Source of the DNA: Pseudomonas putida
GTDB taxonomy: Bacteria; Pseudomonadota; Gammaproteobacteria; Pseudomonadales; Pseudomonadaceae
Assembly (NCBI RefSeq): GCF_028682175.1
Contig: NZ_JANHKS010000045.1
Coordinates: 1 to 44,570, forward strand
Direction of reading: 5' to 3'
DNA: 44,570 nt
In this document: positions 33,825 to 44,300 of the stretch, one piece after another
How positions within the stretch are numbered: the stretch's first letter is position 1
Layout: each line of letters begins with the position of its first letter
Position numbers and translations under genes: made by a program
The notes under the pieces: model-generated
Told to the model about the DNA's origin: nothing
Seen by the model: the letters and a program-made list of their open reading frames with translations, nothing else
Database searches by the model: none

Positions 33825-33943
33825 GTATGTCGTTGCAGGCCTTAAAGCAAACGCTTCTCTTCAATCCCCTCCCCAAACTGGCATACTGAGCGCCGGTCCG
33901 GTTTTCGGACCGTTGTCGCCTGTCAGCGCATCGAGGAGTTCCG

Positions 33944-34423
33944 GTGAGAAGAATCGCGGTGTTTGCCGACGTACAGAACCTGTATTACACGGTGCGTCAG
34001 GCCCATGGTTGCCACTTCAACTATGCCGCACTCTGGGCGGACATCAGCAAGCGCGGGCAGATCGTCGAGGCCTACGCTTACGCCATCGACCGTGGCGACA
34101 GCAAACAGCAGCAATTCCAGCAGATCCTTCGTAACCTGGGATTCACCGTCAAGCTCAAGCCCTATATCCAGCGCAGCGATGGCTCGGCCAAGGGCGACTG
34201 GGATGTGGGCATCACCATCGACATCATGGACGTAGCGCCGAATGTCGACGAAGTGGTGCTGGCCTCCGGCGACGGTGATTTCGACCTGCTGCTCGACCGT
34301 ATCATCAGCAAGCACGGCGTCGAGGCAGTGGCCTACGGTGTGCCAGGGCTGACCGCGAATTCGCTGATCCGCGCCGCCAGCCGCTACGTGCCGATCGAGG
34401 GCGGGTTGCTGCTCAAGAATTAG
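33944..34423 (+). CDS. NYN-domain (PIN-like) protein, LabA/DUF88 type
   Basis: The 159-residue protein is a single NYN domain: VFADVQNLYYTVRQ (first metal-binding Asp), DWDVGITIDIM and LASGDGDFDLLLDRI carry the conserved acidic residues, and YGVPGLTANSLIRAAS closes the fold. NYN proteins are predicted metal-dependent RNases related to PIN nucleases. The start is GTG 33944 with GAGGAG upstream. It stands alone between two REPINs. Confidence 0.9.
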   Translation: MRRIAVFADVQNLYYTVRQAHGCHFNYAALWADISKRGQIVEAYAYAIDRGDSKQQQFQQILRNLGFTVKLKPYIQRSDGSAKGDWDVGITIDIMDVAPNVDEVVLASGDGDFDLLLDRIISKHGVEAVAYGVPGLTANSLIRAASRYVPIEGGLLLKN

Positions 34424-34437
34424 CAGGCTCCACGGAC

Positions 34438-34528
34438 CTGTAGGAGTGAGCTTGCTCGCGATTGCGGTCCGACTGCCAATACGATGTTGAATCATCCGCC
34501 GTCATCGCGAGCAAGCTCACTCCTACAG
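34438..34528. repeat. REPIN (AGTGAGCTTGCTCGCGAT class)
   Basis: Inverted arms CTGTAGGAGTGAGCTTGCTC and complement lie between the NYN gene and the exonuclease gene. Confidence 0.92.
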
Positions 34529-34564
34529 GTGGGTTGCGTCGAATCACAGAATCAAGGTTTACCC

Positions 34565-35179
34565 ATGCAAGAACGCATCGCCGTCATCGACTTCGAAACC
34601 ACCGGCATTTCCCCAGGCAGCGGTTGCCGGGCGACCGAGATTGCCGTGGTGATCATGGAGCAGGGCGTCATCGTCGAGCGCTACCAGAGCCTGATGAACG
34701 CCGGCGTGCGCATCCCGGGCTTCATCGAATCCCTGACCGGCATCAGCAACAGCATGCTGCGCACGGCACCGCCGGCCGATCGGGTCATGAACGAAGTCGC
34801 CGAATTCGTCGGCCTGACACCGCTGGTGGCGCACAACGCCGCGTTCGACCAGAAGTTCTGGGATTACGAACTGTCGCGCATCAAGCGCACCCGCGAGCAG
34901 AGCTTCGCCTGTTCGATGCTGCTCGCCCGACGCCTGATGCCCAGCGCACCCAACCACAAGCTCGGGACCCTGACCTCCTGGGCGGGCCTGCCCAATACCG
35001 GCAAGGCACACCGGGCGATGGCCGACGCCGAAATGGCTGCCAACCTCACCGCGCACCTGAGCCTTGAATTGCGCAATACCCACGGGATCGCCGCTGTTTC
35101 CCACCAGTTACTCTGCAAGTTGCAGAAAGTGCCGGCGAAGAAAATGATCGACGCCATCAGCAAACACCGCGGGGCTTGA
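34565..35179 (+). CDS. DEDDh 3'-5' exonuclease (DnaQ-like)
   Basis: The 204-residue protein carries the three Exo motifs of the DEDDh family: Exo I IDFETTGISPGSG (Asp, Glu), Exo II AHNAAFDQKFWD, and Exo III AHRAMADAE with the catalytic His. This is the fold of the DNA polymerase III epsilon subunit, but the protein lacks the polymerase-binding tail and is likely a free-standing exonuclease or RNase. The start at 34565 is chosen because the sequence before it is REP-derived. Confidence 0.92.
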   Translation: MQERIAVIDFETTGISPGSGCRATEIAVVIMEQGVIVERYQSLMNAGVRIPGFIESLTGISNSMLRTAPPADRVMNEVAEFVGLTPLVAHNAAFDQKFWDYELSRIKRTREQSFACSMLLARRLMPSAPNHKLGTLTSWAGLPNTGKAHRAMADAEMAANLTAHLSLELRNTHGIAAVSHQLLCKLQKVPAKKMIDAISKHRGA

Positions 35180-35191
35180 GTTCACTGAACG

Positions 35192-35282
35192 CTGTAGGAG
35201 CGCGCTTGCCCGCGACGGCGATCTGCCTGTGACAAACAGGTTGAGAGACACACCGCTGTCGCGGGCAAGCGCGCTCCTACAG
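35192..35282. repeat. REPIN (GCGCGCTTGCCCGCGA class)
   Basis: Inverted arms CTGTAGGAGCGCGCTTGCCC and complement follow the exonuclease stop by 12 bases. This is a variant of the AGTGAGC class with a different core. Confidence 0.9.
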
Positions 35283-35450
35283 ATGCAGTGCGTCATGCAG
35301 TAGGTCTTCGTGGGGCGTGTGAAAGTGTACGGGTCGAATAATCTGCAGTTGTTACTGATTATGTAAACGCTGTCTCCTTAAAATGGCACCTCAAAAAACA
35401 CTCCGGTGAATCCTGATGAGGTACTCACCGAATAAAAAGTTGAGCCGCTC

Positions 35451-36350
35451 ATGCCTGCCACTCGCCGTTTTCCCCTGCTGCTGATCGGGGCCTTTTTCGC
35501 GCTCTATGTGATCTGGGGCTCCACCTACCTTGCCATCCGCATCGGTATCGAAACCTGGCCACCATTGATGATGGCCGGTGTGCGTTTCACCATCGCCGGT
35601 TCCATCCTGTTTGCCTTCATGCGCTTTCGCGGCGCGCCGATGCCGACCTGGAAAGAGTGGAAAGCCTCGGCCATGATCGGCTTCCTGTTGCTGGCTTGCG
35701 GCAACGGCGCGGTGACCCTGGCCGAGCACAACGGCGTGGCGTCAGGCGTGGCGGCATTGGCGGTGGCCGTGGTGCCGCTGTTCACACTGCTGTTCGGCCT
35801 GCTCTGGGGGCACCGCAACACCTCGCTTGAGTGGGCGGGGATCGTGCTGGGCCTGATCGGCATCGGCCTGCTCAACCTGGGTTCCAACCTGCAGGCAAGC
35901 CCGCTGGGCGCGGCGCTGGTGATCTTCGCCGCCGCGACCTGGTCGTTCGGTTCGGTCTGGAGCCGCTACTTGCCGCTGCCCCCAGGCGCCATGGCCAGTG
36001 GCTGCGAAATGCTCACCGCTGGCGCCATGATGCTGATCGGCAGCTACGTCAGCGGCGAGCGCATGGTTCAATCCCCCGGCACCTCCGGCTGGCTGGTGAT
36101 GGCGTACCTGGTGGTGTTCGGCTCCATCGTCGCGTTCAGTTCCTACATGTACCTGCTGAAAAACGTGCGCCCTGCGGCCGCCACCAGCTACGCCTACGTG
36201 AACCCCGCTGTGGCGGTGATGCTGGGTGTCCTGTTCGCCGATGAACACATTGGTGCGGCGGAAGCGGCGGCCATGTGCGTCATCATCAGCGCCGTCGTGT
36301 TGATCGGCTTGCCGCAGTGGCGCAAGCAGAGTGCAGTGCAGACAGGGTAA
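35451..36350 (+). CDS. yedA: EamA/DMT-family transporter, YedA-like
   Basis: The 299-residue inner-membrane protein has two EamA repeats with ten predicted helices. The first repeat begins LLLIGAFFALYVIWGSTYLA and includes GVRFTIAGSILFAFMRFRG. The second includes WSFGSVWSRYLPLPPGAM and AATSYAYVNPAVAVMLGVLF. It resembles E. coli YedA; DMT exporters often move amino acids or other metabolites out. The 168 bases upstream (35283-35450) are AT-rich and probably hold its promoter, though no clear sigma-70 pair was assigned. Confidence 0.88.
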   Translation: MPATRRFPLLLIGAFFALYVIWGSTYLAIRIGIETWPPLMMAGVRFTIAGSILFAFMRFRGAPMPTWKEWKASAMIGFLLLACGNGAVTLAEHNGVASGVAALAVAVVPLFTLLFGLLWGHRNTSLEWAGIVLGLIGIGLLNLGSNLQASPLGAALVIFAAATWSFGSVWSRYLPLPPGAMASGCEMLTAGAMMLIGSYVSGERMVQSPGTSGWLVMAYLVVFGSIVAFSSYMYLLKNVRPAAATSYAYVNPAVAVMLGVLFADEHIGAAEAAAMCVIISAVVLIGLPQWRKQSAVQTG

Positions 36351-36408
36351 ACTTACGTATTGGCTAATCTACAGCCCCTATGTGCTGACCCTTTTTCACG
36401 GTACCCCC

Positions 36409-37743
<1,335 letters not shown>

Positions 37744-37765
37744 CCGCGCCGCGCCGCGTTACGTT

Positions 37766-37859
37766 CGTAGCAGCCGGGCTTGCCCGCGGGCAGCGGTGTG
37801 TCAGTCAATAGAGGATTCACTGATACACCGCTGCCCGCCGGCAAGCCGGGCTGCTACAG
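37766..37859. repeat. REPIN (CGGGCTTGCCCGCGGG class)
   Basis: Arms CGTAGCAGCCGGGCTTGCCC and near-complement flank a spacer of about 50 bases between rhlE and lapG. The two arms differ slightly (CCGCGGGC against GCCGGCAAG), suggesting a hybrid of two REP variants. Confidence 0.88.
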
Positions 37860-37902
37860 TTGGGGTGTTGTGAATGGAATCGACGTGAGGTAACAGGGAG
37901 CG

Positions 37903-38682
37903 ATGATCTCACTACGCCATTGTCTTTTCCCGCCCAAGCCCTCACCATCTGCTCCGGTTCTCCGCTCGCCCGATGGACTAGACGAATTGGCAGTACGTTC
38001 CGCCCACAAGCGCCCCGGATTCTGGTTGCTTCTGGCGCTTGCACTGACGTGCACGGCGTGTGCGAGCTATCTGAGTGCCGATTGGGACTTTTCCCTCATC
38101 AGCCGTCGGGCCGAATCGCTGTATGGGCCTCTGGGGGCCGGCAAGCAGCGCATCGATGCCTGGCAGAATCTGCTGTCGACCGAAAAGCAGATCGGCGAGA
38201 TGGACAAGCTCAAAGTGGTGAACCAGTTCTTCAACAAGCAGATGCGCTACGAAGAAGACATCGACCTGTGGCATGAGGTCGATTACTGGGCAACGCCTGT
38301 GGAGTCCTTGATCAAGGGCGCAGGTGACTGTGAAGACTACGCCATCGCCAAGTATTTCAGCCTGCGCCGCCTGGGTGTGCCCAGCGAGAAGCTGCTCATC
38401 ACCTACGTCAAGGCATTGCGTCTGAACCGTGCGCACATGGTGCTGACTTACTATTCGAGCCCCAATGCAATGCCGCTGGTGCTCGACAGTCTGATCGACG
38501 AAATCAAACCCGCCAACCAGCGGCAGGATCTCCTGCCGGTCTACTCCTTCAATGCCGAGGGGTTGTGGCTGCCGGGCGCGCAGGGCAACAAGAAAGTCAG
38601 CGATACCAAGCGTCTGTCCCGTTGGCAGGACGTTTTGAAGAAAATGGCCGCCGAAGGCTTCCCGGCCGAGCCTGAGAATTAG
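37903..38682 (+). CDS. lapG: Periplasmic cysteine protease LapG
   Basis: The 259-residue protein has one hydrophobic export segment (about 39-56, FWLLLALALTCTACA) and a bacterial transglutaminase-like cysteine protease domain. The catalytic triad is visible as Cys143 in GAGDCEDYAIAK, His178 in NRAHMVLTYY and Asp195 in LVLDSL; the acidic residues around the Cys bind calcium in the family. LapG cleaves the N-terminus of the adhesin LapA and releases it from the cell surface when c-di-GMP is low. It lies eight bases upstream of lapD, its inhibitor-receptor, in one operon. The start ATG has AGGGAG upstream. Confidence 0.93.
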   Translation: MISLRHCLFPPKPSPSAPVLRSPDGLDELAVRSAHKRPGFWLLLALALTCTACASYLSADWDFSLISRRAESLYGPLGAGKQRIDAWQNLLSTEKQIGEMDKLKVVNQFFNKQMRYEEDIDLWHEVDYWATPVESLIKGAGDCEDYAIAKYFSLRRLGVPSEKLLITYVKALRLNRAHMVLTYYSSPNAMPLVLDSLIDEIKPANQRQDLLPVYSFNAEGLWLPGAQGNKKVSDTKRLSRWQDVLKKMAAEGFPAEPEN

Positions 38683-38690
38683 GAGCTCTG

Positions 38691-40637
38691 ATGTCTCTGT
38701 TCAAACAGCTGTTGATCGCTATCTGTCTGTTTCTGGTGGTCGCGTTCGCGGGCAGCTTTGTCGTCAGCCTGGAAAGCTCGCGGGCCCAGTACGTCAACCA
38801 GTTGCGCTCACATGCCCAGGATGCGGCGACGTCGCTGGCGCTGTCGCTGACGGCCAACATCGACGACCCGGCGATGGTCGAACTGATGACCACCTCGATC
38901 TTCGACAGCGGCTACTACGCGAGCATTCGTGTGGTGGACCTGGCGACCAACGCGGTAATCGTCGAGCGCAGTGCAACCCCTGACAACCAGGGTGTGCCGC
39001 AGTGGTTCATCAATGCCATCGGCCTTGAGCCGGCGGGCGGCGAGGCCATCGTCAGCCGGGGTTGGGAGCAGGCGGCGCGGGTCGAGGTGGTCAGCCATCC
39101 GATGTTCGCCCTGGCCAAGTTGTGGCAGAGCGCGCTGGGTAGCCTGGGCTGGCTGGTAGTGTGTGGCATCGTCAGCGCGATTCTCGGTGCGATGCTGCTG
39201 CGTCGGCAGTTGAAGCCGCTCGATTACATGGTCGAGCAGTCCCAGGCTATCGGCCGTCGCGAGTTTCTGACCTTGCCTGAGTTGCCTCGCACGCCGGAAT
39301 TGCGGCGGGTGGTTCAGGCGATGAACCAGATGGTCGAGAAGCTAAAGGCGCTGTTCAAGGAGAGCACCGAGCGCAGCGAGAAACTGCGGGTGGAGTCTTA
39401 TCAGGACAGCCTGACGGGGCTGTCGAACCGGCGCTATTTCGACATGCAGCTCAAGGCTCATGTCAGCAGTCAGGAGGAGCACCGCGCAGGCCATCTGTTG
39501 CTGCTGCGAGTACAGGATCTGACGGGCCTGAACCAGCGGCTGGGCGGCAAGCGTACTGACGCATTGTTGATCGCGGTGGCGCAGGTGCTGAGCAATCACT
39601 GCGAAAAATATCCGAAGATCCGCAACCTTATCAGCCGCTCCCGCGGTGGTGAGTTTGCCGTTCTGGCGCCGGGCATGGAACGCGATGAGGCGCTGGAGCT
39701 GGTCAAGGACCTTGAGCAGGCGCTGCAGGTACTGGGTGCTACCGGTGCTTCCGACCTGTCACCGGTCGCGCACATGGGCCTGGCCGCTTATACGCCGGGT
39801 GAGGCGCCGTTGACCTTGCTGGGGCTGGCCGACCAGGCGCTGTCGGTAGCCGAAACCCAGGGCGAGCAGACCTGGAGCTACGCCGAGAATGGCCTTGTGG
39901 CGAGCGTGGGTGACGATCAGCACACCTGGTATCGCACGCTGGATCATGCGCTGACCCATGGCCGCTTCGAGCTGTTTTTCCAGCCTGTGGTCGAGTCGGC
40001 CAGCCCTGACCGGGTGCTGCATTACAAAGTGCTGTCGCGGCTGATCAACGAGCAGGGCTACGCCATCGCGGCAGGACGGTTCCTGCCGTGGATCGAGCGC
40101 TTTGGCTGGTCGAGCCGGCTGGACCTGATGATGCTCAAGCAGGTGCTGGCGCATCTTGAAACCCACGATCAAAGCCTGGCGCTGAACCTCTCGGCGCCGA
40201 CGCTGGCTGACGCCGATGCGCTGGATCAGGTGTTCGAATTGCTGCGTCAGCATCCGAAGGTGGGCTCGCGCCTGACGTTCGAGATCGGCGAGGAACAGTT
40301 GCCGGAACAGGCGGTGCTGGAGAAGTTGGCGCGTCGGTTGAAGTCGGCCGGGTTCTCCCTGGCCCTGCAGCGTTTTGGCGGGCGCTTCAGCATGATCGGC
40401 AACCTGGCGCATCTTGGCCTGGCGTACCTGAAGATCGACGGCAGTTACATTCGCGCCATCGACGAAGAAAGCCACAAGCGGCTGTTCATCGAAGCGGTTC
40501 AGCGTGCTGCGCATAGCATCGATTTGCCATTGATCGCCGAACGGGTCGAGACCGAGGGCGAGCGCAAGGTGATCGTCGAGATGGGCATGGAAGGGGTGCA
40601 GGGCCAGTTGGTCGGTGACCCTGCGCCGTGGAAGTGA
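38691..40637 (+). CDS. lapD: c-di-GMP receptor LapD
   Basis: The 648-residue inner-membrane receptor has TM1 (about 5-25), a periplasmic output domain (about 26-150) and TM2 (about 152-172). A HAMP follows (RRQLKPLDYMVEQSQAIG), then a degenerate GGDEF domain with RGGEF (318-322) and a degenerate EAL domain with KVL (446-448). Both domains lack catalytic signatures, the hallmark of LapD: the EAL binds c-di-GMP and the periplasmic domain then sequesters LapG, keeping LapA on the surface. Neighbour lapG and the adhesin gene at 41309 complete the switch. Confidence 0.95.
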   Translation: MSLFKQLLIAICLFLVVAFAGSFVVSLESSRAQYVNQLRSHAQDAATSLALSLTANIDDPAMVELMTTSIFDSGYYASIRVVDLATNAVIVERSATPDNQGVPQWFINAIGLEPAGGEAIVSRGWEQAARVEVVSHPMFALAKLWQSALGSLGWLVVCGIVSAILGAMLLRRQLKPLDYMVEQSQAIGRREFLTLPELPRTPELRRVVQAMNQMVEKLKALFKESTERSEKLRVESYQDSLTGLSNRRYFDMQLKAHVSSQEEHRAGHLLLLRVQDLTGLNQRLGGKRTDALLIAVAQVLSNHCEKYPKIRNLISRSRGGEFAVLAPGMERDEALELVKDLEQALQVLGATGASDLSPVAHMGLAAYTPGEAPLTLLGLADQALSVAETQGEQTWSYAENGLVASVGDDQHTWYRTLDHALTHGRFELFFQPVVESASPDRVLHYKVLSRLINEQGYAIAAGRFLPWIERFGWSSRLDLMMLKQVLAHLETHDQSLALNLSAPTLADADALDQVFELLRQHPKVGSRLTFEIGEEQLPEQAVLEKLARRLKSAGFSLALQRFGGRFSMIGNLAHLGLAYLKIDGSYIRAIDEESHKRLFIEAVQRAAHSIDLPLIAERVETEGERKVIVEMGMEGVQGQLVGDPAPWK

Positions 40638-40672
40638 TGGCGGGGTAATAGACAAGACCGGTAAACGCAGTT

Positions 40673-40763
40673 CTGTGGGAGCGGGCTTGCCCGCGAAGGC
40701 GATAGATCAGTCAGCTTCGATGCGTCTGATCCGACACCTTCGCGGGCAAGCCCGCTCCCACAG
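40673..40763. repeat. REPIN (GCGGGCTTGCCCGCGA class)
   Basis: Inverted arms CTGTGGGAGCGGGCTTGCCC and complement lie between the convergent lapD and the gene at 40887. Confidence 0.92.
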
Positions 40764-40803
40764 GATCAGCGATGTTCACAACATTTGCGTACAAAGCCCA
40801 TTC

Positions 40804-40867
40804 ATAGCAGCCGGGCTTGCCCGCGGGCGTTCCTGAGGGCGCCCCCGCCGGCAAGCCGTGCTGCTAC
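40804..40867. repeat. Short REP pair of two different variants
   Basis: A left arm TAGCAGCCGGGCTTGCCCGC and a right arm GCCGGCAAGCCGTGCTGCTA are separated by only a few bases. The right part, including GGGCGCCCCCGCCGG, resembles the element at 9-38. It looks like a collapsed REPIN. Confidence 0.85.
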
Positions 40868-40886
40868 GTTTCGGATTCTTGCTTCT

Positions 40887-41225
40887 TCAAATCAACCGCG
40901 TTTCATCATCATTGATCAAATCGCTCAGGCCGCCCAGGGTTTCACGGGCCTGGGTACGGTCCATCAACTTCGCCTGGGCTGCCGGGGGCAGGTCGGTGAT
41001 GTTGAGGATTCCTTTGCTGGTCAATACCTGAATCAAGTCGTCGAGTACCCGGATCATGTCCGTGTCGCTCAACTTCAACTTGTTCAGGCTCTTTTCAACG
41101 ATCTCGTTGGCGTACCACGCCTGGATCTCGTGATCGTCGGCCGGTAGCTGGTCTGTCGCCTCGGCAAAGGCTGCCGCCTCCACACGAACAAGCACACCCT
41201 CTGCATCGCGCTGAACGTAAAACAT
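40887..41225 (-). CDS. Small conserved protein next to lapA
   Basis: The 112-residue acidic protein begins MFYVQRDAEGVLVRVEAAAF and has helical sequence LKLSDTDMIRVLDDLIQVLT and DLPPAAQAKLMDRTQARETL. Close relatives are annotated in pseudomonads as tryptophan synthase subunit beta-like, but it is far too short for TrpB and lacks its PLP motifs. The function is unknown. GAGGAA precedes the ATG. It lies 83 bases downstream of the adhesin stop and is read in the same direction, so it may be cotranscribed with lapA. Confidence 0.85.
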   Translation of the reverse strand: MFYVQRDAEGVLVRVEAAAFAEATDQLPADDHEIQAWYANEIVEKSLNKLKLSDTDMIRVLDDLIQVLTSKGILNITDLPPAAQAKLMDRTQARETLGGLSDLINDDETRLI

Positions 41226-41250
41226 GGCTCATTCCTCATTGAATGCAACG

Positions 41251-41279
41251 GCTGGCAGCCGTCGGTAACGGCTGCCAGC
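41251..41279. other. Hairpin between the adhesin gene and the next gene
   Basis: GCTGGCAGCCG and its exact complement enclose a seven-base loop. In the leftward direction the hairpin follows the adhesin stop by 30 bases, but no T-tract follows it, so it is not a standard terminator. It may protect the mRNA 3' end or reduce read-through. Confidence 0.6.
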
Positions 41280-41308
41280 ACAGTACATCAGCTCACGCGA
41301 CTGATCTA

Positions 41309-44300
41309 TCAGTGATGATCGACCTTGATGGTCGGATCAGTACCTTGAACCAGAGATTTGAGCATGTCGTTGTTCCAGGTCACGCCTTCGACCTTGATAT
41401 GCACATCGGCCGTGCTGCCAGCGTTCGCCGCCGTGGTCGCGGTGGTGAACTTGCCTGCACTGCTGACTTCGATGGTGGTGTCCTTGCCATCGTTGGTGAT
41501 CTGCAGGTACTTGCTCAGGTTGTTGAGGTCGTTGCTGTCCTCGCCTTGCAACAGGTCATGCAGATCGATCTTGTCGACCTTCTCGCTGAAGCCCTTGATC
41601 ACGTCGAAGCCACCGCTGTTGGTGTCGCCAGCCTGCCAGACAAAGGTGTCCTTGCCGCTGCCACCGACCAGGATGTCGTTGCCCTTGCCGCCGATCAGGG
41701 TGTTGGTGCCGCCCTGGCCGAACAGGATGTCATCGCCGTTGCCGCCCAGCAGGGTGTCGTTGCCGTCTGCCAGCAGCGGGAACTTGCTGGTGTCGTAGGT
41801 ATTGGACCCGTTGGCCAGTTTCGAGACATCGTCCACGTGGCTGGAGATGAATTGATGCAGTGCCTTGTCATCGATGGTCGATACGTTGACTTTCAACGCA
41901 TCGGCCGCGAATGCCTTGAGCGCCGCAGTCCCTTCCAGCGTGCCGTAGTGGATGGCGTCACCGAACAGGATGTCGTTGCCGTCGCCGCCGGTGACGGTGT
42001 CCTTGCCAGGACCGATCAGGGTTTCGTTGCTCAGGATCGCGTCCTTGAGCTTGGAAACGTCAATGACATTCTGCGAGTGGTTGTTGGTGTCGTACTTGTC
42101 CAGCGCGCTGGTGTTCAGGCCAATCGCTTCGATACCGTTACTTGCTGCTGCCAGTTTGTTGTAGGCGGCAGTGGTGTGCGAATCGAGCGTGCTGCCGACG
42201 CCTTTGATGCTGGAGTCGAACACGTTCGGCTGACCGTCGGTGATGAAGAAGGTCAACTTCTGCGCACCGGCGTTCACCGCATCGCTGCTGCCGAACCAGG
42301 AAGTGGTCTTGTTGAAAACCGCCTCATAGTTGGTGTTGCCGCTGGCTTTCAGGCCGTCCAGGTAGTTGTTCAGCGTGGTCAGGGCGCCGGCTTTCGACAG
42401 ATCGACCGTGATGCCGTTGGCCGCACTGCTGGCGAAGTTGGTCAGGTAGATCTTGACGGTGCCGGCCTGCTCGCTGGTTGCCGCAGCAGCCAGAGTCGAG
42501 AACACCTGCTTCATCTGATCAACCATGGTTTTCAGGTTGCCGGACATGCTGCTCGAGGTGTCGACCATGAACGCGATGTCGTAGTTCTGACCCTTGACCA
42601 GCTTCATCGCGCTGACGTCCGCCACGACGATGTCGTTGGTCGCGGTACCTGTGACAGTGCTGTCGCCGGCCGTGCCTTCGGTGGCCTTGTAGGTGCCTGC
42701 ATCGACAGTGACGACGATGTTCTTGCTGTCGGTCGCGGTCGCCGTGGCGCCAGGCACGCCCACCAGCGCTTTCTCCGTGGCGGTCGCAGTGACGTTCAGG
42801 GTGAACTGGCCGCTGTAGTAGGCCGTCTTGACGGTGAGGCTTGCCAGATTCCAGGTGCTGACATCCAGCCCTTTGGCCGCATCGGCCAGGGTTGCGCTGT
42901 GTCCTTCACCATCGGTAATGATGCCGTTGGCCAGGGCCTTGGCGTCGCCGGTGGAGCTGGTGAGCTTCAGGACCAGAGTATGCGTCTCGGAGCCGTCTTG
43001 GCTGTCGGTGAAGGTTGCGGCAACCGGAGCCAGCTTGACCACGCCATTTTCCAGACCGTGGTTGAGCTCGTAACCGGCGTAGTAACCCTCGCCTTTGACG
43101 CCGCTGACTTCATTGAGGTCCGAAACGGTCAGGCCCGAATTGGTCAGGTCGGTCAACGAAGCGTACAGCGGCACGTTGGCACTGGTCAGCGCCACAGTCT
43201 GGCTGGTGTTGCCGACGGTGGTGGTCAGGTTGATGTTGTAGTTGCCCGCACCCGCCTGGTTGTAGTGGTAGATGTCCAGGGTGTAATAGCCAGTCGCGGT
43301 GGGCGTGTAACCCGTCGCGCTGATCGCGCCGCCGGCAGTGCCCCACGCCGCGTTGGCAACGGTCTTGCCGCCGATGGTGATCAGCAGGCTGTCGTCCGCC
43401 GAGCCACCGAAGGTGTAGGTCTTGCCGGCTTCCAGGTAGATCAGGCCGGACAGCTTGGTGCCGGTCCCCTCGACAACGTTGCTCTCGCTGGCGTTGGTTG
43501 CGGTGGTCTCGCTGGTCGGGGCCGGCGCGCTGGCGAAGCCCGCCTTGATGGTGTCTTCGCTTGCACCGTTGCCGTTGTTACCCATGTTTTGCAGGGTCTT
43601 GACCCAGACGTCCTTGACCAGACCGGTGCTGGTGATCACGTCGCTGCCGACGGTCACGTACGGCTGATCGACGACCGGAGTGACGTTGATGGTGCCAGTC
43701 GCCTTGCTGCTTGCCAGGCCCAGGTTATCCACAGCGGTGTAGTTGAAGCTGGTGCTGCCGCTCCAGTCTGCAGTCGGCTTGAAGTAGATCGTCGCCGAAT
43801 TGTTCGTGGCTGCGATGTTGCTGAGGTTGGTCAGCTCGATCGTGGCATTGGCATCGCTGTAGAACTTGCCGTGACTGCTCAGGTCGTCCAGGTCGGACAG
43901 GCTGAACTTGCTCACGGTGCCGTCGACATCGTTGCCGCTCAGGGTGATGGCGATTGCAGGCGTGGTTTGACCGGCATCTTCCAGGCCCGTTGCGCTGGTG
44001 GCGTTGGCCACAGGCGCGTCGTTGGTGCCGGTGACGACGATGGTCAGAACCGAACTGCTGCTCAGGCCGGCCTTGTCGGTAACGGTGAACGGCACGGTCA
44101 GTGTCAGTTTTTCACCGGCGGCCAGGTGTTGATACGCCTGGTTGCTGGCATCCAGTGTCCACACGCCTGCGTCGTTGACGCTGAAGCCGGCTGGCTTGTT
44201 GGCGTTGGCGACCGAGTAGTGCAGTACATCGTTGTCGTCGACATCGGTGGCTTGCAGCTGGCCTGTGGTGGTGGTGTCTTCCACGCCGGTACCGGAACTG

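Noticed and set aside
40887..41225. Tryptophan synthase beta subunit
   Set aside because: At 112 residues without PLP-binding motifs it cannot be TrpB; the name is an inherited label.
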